Source: Azospirillum oryzae (GTDB lineage: Bacteria > Pseudomonadota > Alphaproteobacteria > Azospirillales > Azospirillaceae). From it: 64,000 nt of DNA. Positions within the stretch are counted from its first letter, which is position 1. The number at the start of each line of letters is the position of its first letter. Made by a program: the position numbers and the translations under genes. Under the pieces are notes generated by a model. That model made no database searches. It saw nothing but the letters and a program-made list of their open reading frames with translations, and was not told the DNA's origin. The stretch spans positions 124,001 to 188,000 of the forward strand of contig NZ_FXAK01000004.1 of assembly GCF_900177515.1 (NCBI RefSeq), written 5' to 3'. Positions 56,933 to 64,000 of the stretch are shown piece after piece.

Positions 56933-57994
56933 TCAGAGCTTACGCCCACCTTGGGCGCGGGTGACTGCGGCGATGCCGGTAACTAGGCTAGCGATACCCG
57001 GCAAATCGACCACAGAAGAGTGTTTCTCAACGAGCCTCTTCTTGGCTCGGTCGATGTATCGGTATGCAGAATGCATTGATAGTTGTCGGCTTCCGGCATA
57101 TTCAGCCAGCGTTTGGCCGGACCCCACTCCGGCCATGACTTCCGATTCGGCCGCCGACAAGCCAAAGGCTTCACGCAAGGCTGTGCACACCTCCCCCATG
57201 TCCTCACCGAACCGTGCGGCGGCTAAAATCGCAGTGCCCGGCGTAGTGCCTGCGCTGACCGCCAGTACGAGCGGATCGCCGGAGCGGCGCCGGATCGGGG
57301 CGTAGGCGCGCGGCACCAAACCGTCGGCAACATGACCAAGGGCTTGGTGCAAAACCATGTTGTCGAGTTGATCGGTTGCAGAAAGAAGAGTTCCGGTTAG
57401 ATTGACCAACCCATCCTGTGCATCGAGTACATCGTGAAAGCTAACGTTGGCGTGCAGCAGCGCGCCGTTGCGATCGACTAGAGCAACGGCTAACCCCAAA
57501 CTGTCGAGAACCCCTTCAAGTGCTCGAATTTCCCGACGCAGGCGGATGGCTCGCGTAACTCCCAGATTGGCTTCTGGTCCTTGGAAATAATGCTCGAGTC
57601 CTGCAGATGTCATGTTTAGACGGGCCTGTATTGAGGTTCCGTCTTCGCATCGGTAATGCGATACCAGCATTTTTCCCCATGGATAGCTGTTGACGAAATC
57701 CATGTTTGCAGAATTTTGGCGTGCACCTATAGCACGCCGAAGCCAGAGCTCTGGGTCTTTCTTCGCAACTGAATTTCCATTCATTCCTTTTTCCAGAAGC
57801 GACCAAAAAAGAGAAGAGTAGGTATCTGATCGCTTATACTCGCAGCAAGGCATAATTTTCCGCTGCTCAATATTGACGAAAATCACATGATCATCTTTGT
57901 TAAAGACAATCACAGACCCACCTGCATCATCGGCAGCGCGAGCCACTTCGGATATCGGCGCGGGCAGATCATGCAAACTGGCAAGTTCGGACAT
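56933..57994 (-). CDS. LuxR-type regulator with PAS-like sensory region
   Basis: The protein is 353 residues from ATG 57994 (the frame extends to 58096). Residues about 25-130 contain a PAS-like unit (GGSVIVFNKDDHVIFVNIEQRKIMP, then YPWGKMLVSHYRCEDGTSIQARLNMTS). A second PAS-like unit at about 155-250 has LGLAVALVDRNGALLHANVSFHDVLDAQDG. The C-terminal HTH is AFGLSAAESEVMAGVGSGQTLAEYAGSRQLSMHSAYRYIDRAKKRLVEKH. A perfect 16-bp palindrome at 58049-58064 lies 55 bp upstream, suggesting autoregulation. The gene is less GC-rich than the conjugation genes. Confidence 0.75.
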   Translation of the reverse strand: MSELASLHDLPAPISEVARAADDAGGSVIVFNKDDHVIFVNIEQRKIMPCCEYKRSDTYSSLFWSLLEKGMNGNSVAKKDPELWLRRAIGARQNSANMDFVNSYPWGKMLVSHYRCEDGTSIQARLNMTSAGLEHYFQGPEANLGVTRAIRLRREIRALEGVLDSLGLAVALVDRNGALLHANVSFHDVLDAQDGLVNLTGTLLSATDQLDNMVLHQALGHVADGLVPRAYAPIRRRSGDPLVLAVSAGTTPGTAILAAARFGEDMGEVCTALREAFGLSAAESEVMAGVGSGQTLAEYAGSRQLSMHSAYRYIDRAKKRLVEKHSSVVDLPGIASLVTGIAAVTRAQGGRKL

Positions 57995-58048
57995 AGCGGG
58001 CTCACAATCTTCGAACTGGGGTAGAGTAACATAGCGCTCACAGATAAA

Positions 58049-58064
58049 GTGCAAAATTTTGCAC
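58049..58064. promoter_or_regulatory. Perfect 16-bp palindrome upstream of the PAS-LuxR gene
   Basis: GTGCAAAATTTTGCAC is fully self-complementary. It lies 55 bases before the chosen ATG (57994), a usual place for a dyad bound by a LuxR-type dimer. The surrounding 58.0-58.4 kb is AT-rich, consistent with a promoter region. Confidence 0.5.
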
Positions 58065-58454
58065 AACTGCATACATAGGAAAAGCATACAAGGCACATAC
58101 TCCGTTATTCATCAAATTTTTATTTTAGTATTTTCCTGGATCATCAACAATAAATCATGGAATTTTTTAAATATACCTTCCTATCCCTGAAAACTCCTTA
58201 CATCTTCTGAGATAACACTCTCACCGTCAGGCCATTTACAGAAAAATGTTATTCGCTGATCCTTCATTCTTTCGACCTCTGGCCGGACGTGGTCTTTCCT
58301 AACGAAAGTATTCGAACGCAACTTCTAACGCGAATTCTGTAATATTTCACACTTGAAACGGGTGCTAAAATGCGTGACAACAATCTCGATTGCTGGCCAG
58401 AGGCAGCACTGATAGGGGTTGAACATCTCTCACACCCTGCCGACTCGGAGCGAA
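58065..58454. other. AT-rich divergent intergenic region
   Basis: About 390 AT-rich bases separate the PAS-LuxR gene (leftward) from the EamA gene (rightward). No credible gene is present. It should contain the promoters for both, but I could not place boxes with confidence. Confidence 0.4.
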
Positions 58455-59351
58455 ATGCTTCCCTCCCCCGTCCAAGCCGCCCTGTGGGCGCTCGCTTCCG
58501 CCATCACCTTCTCCGCCAGTTCCGCGGCGGCAAAACTCCTCGGCACCAAGCTGCCAACTGCCGAGCTGGCGTTCTTCCGGGCCGCCACCGGCGCCGTGGT
58601 GTTGGTCGTGGTCTGGCGGCTCGTTGCCGATCTCGGCAAGGCGAAGGATCCAGTCGGCTATGGGCTCCGGTGCGGCCTGGGGGTGCTGGCCCTCTACGCC
58701 TTCATGTACGCCCTCGGTGCGGCACCGCTGGCCCTGGTGTTCCTGATCTTCTTCAGCCGCGCGCTGATGCTGCCGGTCGCCGCCCGGCTGATGCTGGGCG
58801 AGCGGTCCAGACCGATCGTGTGGGTCGCTGTGGTGGTTGGGTTCGCCGGCGCGGCCTTGCCGCTGGTACCGGCCCTTCAGGAGCCTCAGCAGGCGTTGGG
58901 CGTGCTGGCGGCCCTGGTGGCGGCAGTCGCCACCGCGGGCTCCCAGACAGCCGTCCGCCGGCTGACGGAGGCCGGGAACGCCCCCAGCATGGTCGTGCTG
59001 ATCTACTCGGCCGCGTCGGTGCTGGGCACCCTGCCGGCCGCTCTGCCGAGTTGGGTGACGCCACCGACGGCGGACTGGCCGGTGCTGGCGGCCCTCGGTC
59101 TGTTCGGCGTCGCGGCGCAATACACCGCGGCGAAGGCGTTCAGCCGGGCCACCGTCGGCTTCCTGGCACCGCTGGACTTCCTGGCGGTCCCGGCCGCTGC
59201 CGGCCTAGGCTGGCTGCTGTTCGGCGAGGTGCCGAGCCTGCTGACCGGGATTGGCGCAGTGATCGTCCTGGGTGCCGCCGCTGTCGTGGTGATGGGATCG
59301 GCACAAACCCGCCAGTTCCGCCGGCCGGTTGAGCAACTCGCGAAAGTGTGA
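58455..59351 (+). CDS. EamA/DMT-family transporter
   Basis: The protein is 298 residues from ATG 58455, with GGAG upstream (TTG 58419 would add 12). Ten hydrophobic helices are arranged as two EamA repeats: LWALASAITFSASSAAAKLLG...AELAFFRAATGAVVLVVVWRLV and VLAALVAAVATAGSQTAVRRLT...SMVVLIYSAASVLGTLPAAL. EamA proteins export or import small metabolites such as amino acids or nucleotides; the substrate cannot be read from sequence. Its 3' end overlaps the convergent ribbon-helix-helix gene by 147 bp. Confidence 0.87.
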   Translation: MLPSPVQAALWALASAITFSASSAAAKLLGTKLPTAELAFFRAATGAVVLVVVWRLVADLGKAKDPVGYGLRCGLGVLALYAFMYALGAAPLALVFLIFFSRALMLPVAARLMLGERSRPIVWVAVVVGFAGAALPLVPALQEPQQALGVLAALVAAVATAGSQTAVRRLTEAGNAPSMVVLIYSAASVLGTLPAALPSWVTPPTADWPVLAALGLFGVAAQYTAAKAFSRATVGFLAPLDFLAVPAAAGLGWLLFGEVPSLLTGIGAVIVLGAAAVVVMGSAQTRQFRRPVEQLAKV

Positions 59352-59534
59352 CACGGCGGTTATCCGCAGGACCCTGGTGAGCGGCGCCTCGCCGCGCCCC
59401 TCGTCGATCTGGGACACCAGATCGGCCATGGTGAGCCTGCGGTACTGAGCCACATCCTCCAGGGCTACCCAGAAGCCCCGTTCCATCCGCAGGCTGGTGC
59501 GTCTGCCATTGATGATCATGACTCGGCGTATCAT
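59205..59534 (-). CDS. Ribbon-helix-helix domain protein (RHH_4 type)
   Basis: The protein is 109 residues from ATG 59534. The N-terminal part MIINGRRTSLRMERGFWVALEDVAQYRRLTMADLVSQIDEGRGEAPLTRVLRITAVSHFRELL matches the RHH_4 family of small DNA-binding proteins in alphaproteobacteria. The final 40 residues are antisense to the EamA gene and look non-native, so the original end may be lost. A 14-bp palindrome lies 45 bp upstream. Confidence 0.75.
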   Translation of the reverse strand: MIRRVMIINGRRTSLRMERGFWVALEDVAQYRRLTMADLVSQIDEGRGEAPLTRVLRITAVSHFRELLNRPAELAGLCRSHHHDSGGTQDDHCANPGQQARHLAEQQPA

Positions 59535-59579
59535 CGGATTTCCCCTCAAAGTCGATACATGCGTTGGTAGTCACTCCTT

Positions 59580-59593
59580 ATAGATGCATCTAT
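59580..59593. promoter_or_regulatory. Perfect 14-bp palindrome upstream of the RHH gene
   Basis: ATAGATGCATCTAT is fully self-complementary and lies 45 bases before the ribbon-helix-helix gene start. It sits in an AT-rich spot in otherwise GC-rich DNA and could be an operator for that protein. Confidence 0.45.
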
Positions 59594-59750
59594 GAAATAA
59601 TTCACTCGCATCGATGGTGTTGAGGCGGCCGTGCGCCGCGTACGCCGTAATTTCCGGGCGGCTATGATGCAGGGCGCTGTTCCATCAAGCGCTTCCGGCA
59701 ATACCAGCCGGTGGTCACGCCGACACGGACCTTCGCACCGGGTGAGGCCT

Positions 59751-60000
59751 ACCAGCCAGCTCGAGCTCACCGTTCAGCGGATCAGGCGCACGCGCGGCTG
59801 ATCATAGGAGGAGCTTGCCTCCCGGACGGGGCTGGACCGCTCCTGCGCCAGCGGCATCGTGCGCGACCGGACCATCACCATCCTGAAGGAACTGGCCGAC
59901 GCACCCGCGGTGCCGCCGGAAGCGCTGTTGGACACGGACGCTCCGCTGCCCGGCAGGCAATGGACCGATCCCGCTTCCGACGATGCCGAAACTCTTCTGA
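59751..60000 (+). pseudogene. Decayed XRE-family HTH regulator
   Basis: In one frame the DNA reads LTVQRIRRTRG-stop-S-stop-EELASRTGLDRSCASGIVRDRTITILKELADAPAVPPEALLDTD. This is the XRE HTH pattern (RIRxxRxxxGLSQEELAxRxGLDRSYxSxIERG...LADALxVPPEALL) with two stop codons exactly at the LSQ position and other changes. The C-terminal part remains open as a 73-codon frame from GTG 59859. The gene is non-functional as written. Confidence 0.65.
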
Positions 60001-60139
60001 GAGGAGATGGCCGCGGACTGCGGCTGCCCGGCGGCGCCCCGCGCCGCCGGGAAATTTTTTCAGGCTTTCTGCGGGTCTGACGCGCTTGCCATGCCGGTGG
60101 CGAGCCCCTCCGGATGGGGCGGGGGCTCGCCGGTGCACA

Positions 60140-61246
60140 TCACTGCTGGGTGGGGGCCGGCCGATAGGCGACGTCGTCGGGCTCCAGCAGCCGATGCTCG
60201 GCAAGGCACCAGACGCGCAGTCCCTGGCGCAGGCCGGCGGCGGCGAGGTGGCGTGACCCGGCGTCCTCGCGGTCGGCGACCAGCACCATCCGCCCCTCGC
60301 CGGTCAGGGCGGCGCGAACCATGGCGTCGTTGCGCTCGAAGCCGGCCGCCTTGCCGCCCGCCTGCCAGCGCGGGGCATGGACGACGCAGGGCACGCCGTG
60401 CTCCAGCGCCCACTGTGCCGCCAGCGTCTGCACCCCGCGGCGGTTGCCGGTGCGCAGCACCAGCGTGTCGGGGTGCTGCGCCAGCGCGCGGTCGAGCGCG
60501 GCGGTCAGGGCCGCCTCGTCGGTGGTCTCGCCGCCCATGACCAGCAGCTGGTAGCCCCCGGCCACCCGGCGCTCGTCGGCCGCGCGGCGGGCGGCGCGGG
60601 CCTCCTGCCAGTCGCAGGCGACGACGCGGGCGGCGGTGACCTGCGGCACCGCCTGGTTGAAGGAGGAGCGGTGGGCATAGACGTCGCCGGTGACGCGGGC
60701 ATAGGCGGTGGCGGCGCCGATGGCGGCGGCGCGGGCGAGGTCGCGCATCGCCTCGGCCTGGGCCAGCTGATGCTGCAGGCGCTCCAGGCGCAGGCTGCCG
60801 ATCTCGGAGGCGGGCTGCAGCCCCTCCTCGTCGAGCTGCTGGCGCAAGGACAGGGCGAGGCGGTCGATGCGCTGGTCGGCCAACTCCAACTGCCGGTAGA
60901 GGGCATGGCAGAGCGCGCCGAGGATGCCGGAAGCCGGCAGCAGGGCGCGGTCGGGGTCGAGCTGGCCGTCGAGGTCCTGGCCGAACACGGCACCATGGTC
61001 GAGGAAGGGCTGGGCGATGGCCTGCACGGCCTCCTCGGCCTGAAGGCGGACATCGTCTTCGCTCCAGTCCGCGTCGGAGGCGGGCAGAACCGGACGCATG
61101 GCCTGGGCGATGGTGGGAAGGCGGGCGCGCTCCTCCTCCTCGCGCGCCCGGGCGCGGGCGGCGCGGTAGGCCTGCACCGGGTCGGGGCTGACGGGGGCGG
61201 TGTGCGGATGCGCCATGGTCGGACGGGTGGCGTCGGTGCTATGCAT
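60140..61246 (-). CDS. DUF2493 (SLOG-like) domain protein
   Basis: The 368-residue protein starts at ATG 61246 behind an AAGGGA site. The N-terminal two thirds are helical and charged. The C-terminal part, LLVMGGETTDEAALTAALDRALAQHPDTLVLRTGNRRGVQTLAAQWALEHGVPCVVHAPRWQAGGKAAGFERNDAMV (about 232-310), is the DUF2493 Rossmann-like domain related to SLOG nucleotide-binding proteins. In this copy LRTGNRRGV stands where many relatives have a GGARGAD-type loop. Such genes are common on alphaproteobacterial plasmids; function is unknown. Confidence 0.8.
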   Translation of the reverse strand: MHSTDATRPTMAHPHTAPVSPDPVQAYRAARARAREEEERARLPTIAQAMRPVLPASDADWSEDDVRLQAEEAVQAIAQPFLDHGAVFGQDLDGQLDPDRALLPASGILGALCHALYRQLELADQRIDRLALSLRQQLDEEGLQPASEIGSLRLERLQHQLAQAEAMRDLARAAAIGAATAYARVTGDVYAHRSSFNQAVPQVTAARVVACDWQEARAARRAADERRVAGGYQLLVMGGETTDEAALTAALDRALAQHPDTLVLRTGNRRGVQTLAAQWALEHGVPCVVHAPRWQAGGKAAGFERNDAMVRAALTGEGRMVLVADREDAGSRHLAAAGLRQGLRVWCLAEHRLLEPDDVAYRPAPTQQ

Positions 61247-61759
61247 AGATGTCGTCCCTTGTTGGCTTCAACGGTTGGAAGGGATGGCCGGGCGCGGGGA
61301 GGTACGAACTCCCTGCGCCCATCTTTTTGTGGAGACGGAGAAGACTTTGAAATGCTGGTCTCTCCGCCGCCCTCACAAGACCTATTATGCCAGACGCGCC
61401 AAACAAAACAATGGCGCAGAGGATCTATTGATCTATCTCTATTTGTGGTTTCCAATTACTTACAATAACCAATCAATGAAGCGCGCGAATTTTCAAGAAA
61501 TGATTCGGTGAGAAATCAGTTCATCTCCCCCTTTTCTTTACCTGATATCCCTTTGTTCGACTGGAAAGGACCATCCCTCCGTTCCGACCTGGGTCCCGCA
61601 GGGCGGCGCGCGCAAGGGGCGGTCAAGGAGGCCCGACGGGCACCGCGGAAGCGGCGCGCGCCAGCGCGTCCTTGACGGCCCAGAGCACGGCGCCAGACTG
61701 GTCCCCACGGGCGGAGGATGACAGGCGGGGGCTGCCGCAGGCCGGCGGCGTGGCGCCTC
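61247..61759. other. Intergenic region with an AT-rich segment
   Basis: About 510 bp separate the DUF2493 and DUF932 genes. The left part should hold the DUF2493 promoter. An AT-rich segment at about 61385-61560 contrasts with the surroundings and might be a promoter or transfer/replication-related site. No gene or clear repeat array is seen. Confidence 0.35.
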
Positions 61760-62605
61760 TCAGGCGGCCCTGCCCTCCAGCTCCGCCCACGGCTTGCTGT
61801 CGATCAGCCGCGCCACCCGCTCCTGGCGGGCGTGCACCGTCGCCATGCGGTTGCCGCCGCGGGTGGCGTCGTGGGTCGCCCAATGGGTGAGCGTGTTGAA
61901 CAGCGCCCACAGCGTGTCGTCCTCGCGGCCGCCGACCCAGGCGGTGGTCAGCTGGCCGACCAGGGCGTCGCTGGCTCCGGGCAGGGCGCGCAGCACCCGC
62001 ACCGCCCGGTCGGTGTCCACCCGCACCGCCGCCCAGCGGATCCAGCGCGCCGTTTCGGCGACATAGAGCGCGCAGGCTGCCACCATGCCGCGGGCGAGCG
62101 CCTCCATGTCGAGCCCGGCGGAATGGCGGGCCTTGGCGGCGGCGACGTCGCGGCCGATCACCGTGGTGTTGGCGCAGACGAAGCGGTAGCCGCCGCCGCG
62201 CCAGGACACCGCCAGGCTGCCGTCGTAGCTGTTGAAGCCGACGATGCGCAACGCGGTGACGTCGCCCGGCCGGACCTCGACGCTGTGGGCGGGCAACACA
62301 TATTGGCGGAACAGCCGGCGGCCGTCGTGGGTGAGGTCGGTCGCCACCAGCATGCCGGTGGTGTCGAGCCCGCCAGCGCGCAGGGCGGTGTCGAAGGCAG
62401 CGGTGGCGGCCTCGTGCGGCACCAGCTTGTAGCCGTCCTGCCAGCAATGCAGCACCGCTCCGGTATCGGGGCGCACCAGGGCGCGCCAGCCCTCGATCGT
62501 CCGTCCGGCGGCACTCATCGGCACCAGCGCGACCGGGAAGAAGGCCGGGGCGGTGTGGTTGGCGGGAACGAAGCCGTAGCGCTCCATCTGCTCGCAAGTG
62601 CCCAT
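61760..62605 (-). CDS. DUF932 domain protein
   Basis: The protein is 281 residues: YGFVPANHTAPAFFPVALVPMSAAGRTIEGWRALVRPDTGAVLHCWQDGYKLVPHEAATAAFD (about 10-75), LRIVGFNSYDGSLAVSWRGGGYRFVCANTTVIGRDVAAAKARHSAGL (about 120-165), DTLWALFNTLTHWATHDATRGGNRMATVHARQERVARLI (about 230-270). This matches DUF932, a family found on plasmids and phages. Its molecular role is not established. It follows the large ParB-like gene at 99 bp and is probably transcribed with it. Confidence 0.85.
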   Translation of the reverse strand: MGTCEQMERYGFVPANHTAPAFFPVALVPMSAAGRTIEGWRALVRPDTGAVLHCWQDGYKLVPHEAATAAFDTALRAGGLDTTGMLVATDLTHDGRRLFRQYVLPAHSVEVRPGDVTALRIVGFNSYDGSLAVSWRGGGYRFVCANTTVIGRDVAAAKARHSAGLDMEALARGMVAACALYVAETARWIRWAAVRVDTDRAVRVLRALPGASDALVGQLTTAWVGGREDDTLWALFNTLTHWATHDATRGGNRMATVHARQERVARLIDSKPWAELEGRAA

Positions 62606-62704
62606 GGCGAAAGCCTCCTGTGGGAAGTGGGGTGAGGGACGGGGTGCCCGGACGCTCCAGGCACCCCCGCGTCTCGTCGCGTCCTGACTGGCTGACCGGC
62701 TTTG

Positions 62705-64000
62705 TCACTCCGCGGCGATGGCAAGCGGCACCGTGCCGGGGTCCTCACCGGCGGCATCGGCGGGAAGGGCGGTGCCGGGCGGCAGCCAGGACGCCGCCGC
62801 CGCGCGCCCTGCTTCCAGGGTGCCGCGGGAGGCCGACACCGCGCCACCCGTGAGGTCGGACCAGTCGGCGGAATCGCCGCCGGCATGCTCCAGACAGCGT
62901 CCGACCCGCTCGGCCATCTCTGCCTTGCGCAGCCGGCAGATGGCCTGGGCGAAGCCCGGTGCGATGGCCTGGGCGGCCTCCTCGATCAGCGCCTTGGGCA
63001 GGCGCTCCAGGACGGCCGGACCGGGACGCCAGTCGGCCGCCACCGAGGCGCCGAGTTCGCGCGCCACCTCCAGGCCGATGCCGGCCTCGCCGTGGCCGAG
63101 ATGGCAGCGCCGCGCCACCAGGACGGCGAACAGGCCGGACAGGTCGACCGCCGGATCGCCGAGGGCCGCCCACAACGCCGGCGGATCGGCGGCGTAGTCA
63201 CCCGCCTCCAACCCGAGCCGGCCGGCCCAGTCCGTCCACGCCTCCTCCACCCGCCGCCAGGCCTGGCTGGCGTGGTGCTCGCGCGCCCCAGTGGGAAAGT
63301 GGTGTGCTGCCCCGAACAGGCCGCAGGGTCCGGCCCCAGGGGCCAGCAGGGCGAAGCAGGCCAGCCGCAGCGCCATGGCGGGGACCTCCAGAACGGCCGC
63401 CTGCAGGCTCGCCGTGCGCACCGCGCCCAGCTCCTCGCGTACCGCCGCCGACAGCTTCGGCTCCTCTGGCGTCTCCGCCGCCGCGCCGCCGGCCGGCGGG
63501 TCCTCCCAGGGCGGCACCTTCCAGGGCGGCAGGTCGTCCTCATCCGCCGGGGACGGTTCGGGCTCGCGGCGGCACAACCCCTCCACCCACTGCACCGCTC
63601 CGTCCGGCGCCAGCACCGCCACCACACCGCAGGCGCTGCGGTCATACTCCGGCTCGATGGCATCCAGCCGCTCCTCCAAGAGGGCGCGCTCCGCCGCGGT
63701 GAGGTCCGGGCGCTCCAGCTCCCTCTTAAGGCGGGTGAGGAGCGCCTGCTGCTCCGGCGTCAGGCTCGGCACCGCATGGCTGAAGGCGCCGCGCCAGCTC
63801 CAGGCCTGGGGACCGTCCTGCACCTCGACGAAGGCCCAGCCGTCCCGCCGCCGCTCGGCCTCGTCCTCGAGCGCCGCCCGCTGGCAGGCGAGGAACAGCG
63901 CCGGGTCGTCGACCAGGCCGCCGTCGGCGCCGTCGAACAGGTCGCGGGTCAGCGTGCCGCCGGCCGCGGCGTAGGCGTCCAGCACGCCCGGCAGCGCATG
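62705..64000 (-). CDS. Large ParB-like plasmid protein, C-terminal part (5' end beyond the window)
   Basis: The frame stays open to base 64000, so the start is outside the window. About 430 residues are visible. The opening LDAYAAAGGTLTRDLFDGADGGLVDDPALFLACQRAALEDEAERRRDGWAFVEV matches the region after the HTH in long plasmid ParB/Spo0J-like proteins. The rest is helical and Ala-rich with a Pro/Glu-rich insert (EPEPSPADEDDLPPWKVPPWEDPP). The N-terminal ParB nuclease/CTPase fold cannot be checked. It is distinct from the short parB at 39657. Confidence 0.72.
   Translation of the reverse strand, partial: HALPGVLDAYAAAGGTLTRDLFDGADGGLVDDPALFLACQRAALEDEAERRRDGWAFVEVQDGPQAWSWRGAFSHAVPSLTPEQQALLTRLKRELERPDLTAAERALLEERLDAIEPEYDRSACGVVAVLAPDGAVQWVEGLCRREPEPSPADEDDLPPWKVPPWEDPPAGGAAAETPEEPKLSAAVREELGAVRTASLQAAVLEVPAMALRLACFALLAPGAGPCGLFGAAHHFPTGAREHHASQAWRRVEEAWTDWAGRLGLEAGDYAADPPALWAALGDPAVDLSGLFAVLVARRCHLGHGEAGIGLEVARELGASVAADWRPGPAVLERLPKALIEEAAQAIAPGFAQAICRLRKAEMAERVGRCLEHAGGDSADWSDLTGGAVSASRGTLEAGRAAAASWLPPGTALPADAAGEDPGTVPLAIAAE

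Noticed and set aside
60377..61468. 363-codon plus-strand frame opposite the DUF2493 gene
   Set aside because: Gly/Ala/Val-rich antisense frame; the minus strand has a recognisable domain and ribosome site.

Overview
The window is very GC-rich and reads like a replicon of an Azospirillum-type alphaproteobacterium, probably a megaplasmid or a chromosome region carrying an integrated conjugative element. The evidence is a VirB/VirD4 conjugation operon, ParA/ParB genes, a plasmid-style large ParB fragment, DUF932 and DUF2493 genes, FixJ-like LuxR regulators and a set of insertion sequences. The genus is an inference from gene content and composition. No rRNA, tRNA or CRISPR array was found.

Region 1 (1-17.2 kb) is a surface-protein export locus. 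It starts inside a giant repeat protein (more than 3,400 residues; its start lies upstream of the window). Four same-strand genes follow: a TolC-like lipoprotein with a C-terminal SPOR domain, a periplasmic HlyD-type adaptor, a second HlyD adaptor with an N-terminal cytoplasmic GAF-like region, and a membrane M50 metalloprotease-like protein fused to a HlyD-like arm. The last three overlap or nearly abut. No ABC ATPase is present, so this does not look like a standard type I secretion system. A strong hairpin closes the cluster.

Region 2 (17.2-38.8 kb) is a glycan and methyltransferase island broken by mobile DNA. It holds FkbM and other SAM methyltransferases, glycosyltransferases of several folds (three carry TPR repeats, one of them an OGT/SPINDLY-type GT41 enzyme), a GmhA-like isomerase and a ParDE toxin-antitoxin pair. 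An IS21-family element with a 7-bp target duplication interrupts a repeat-protein gene. An IS5-family element is itself split by an IS110-family element. Several genes here are AT-rich compared with their neighbours, which suggests transfer. A plausible overall role is glycosylation or methylation of surface proteins or polysaccharide, possibly including the giant protein.

Region 3 (38.8-54.6 kb) is plasmid or ICE backbone: a MobC-like gene, parB and parA on the minus strand, then a hypothetical gene and virB1-B2-B3-B4-B5-eexN-B6-B7-B8-B9-B10-B11-virD4 on the plus strand, with many 4- to 8-bp overlaps. Two copies of a 15-bp palindrome (TTTGCAC-S-GTGCAAA), one beside and one inside parB, are candidate centromere or operator sites. 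No relaxase is visible.

Region 4 (54.6-64 kb) is accessory. It has a four-gene minus-strand cluster with three LuxR-type HTH proteins, one of them PAS-like and preceded by a perfect 16-bp palindrome; an EamA transporter; a ribbon-helix-helix protein with a 14-bp palindrome upstream; a decayed XRE regulator; and the plasmid genes DUF2493, DUF932 and the C-terminal part of a large ParB-like protein that runs off the window.
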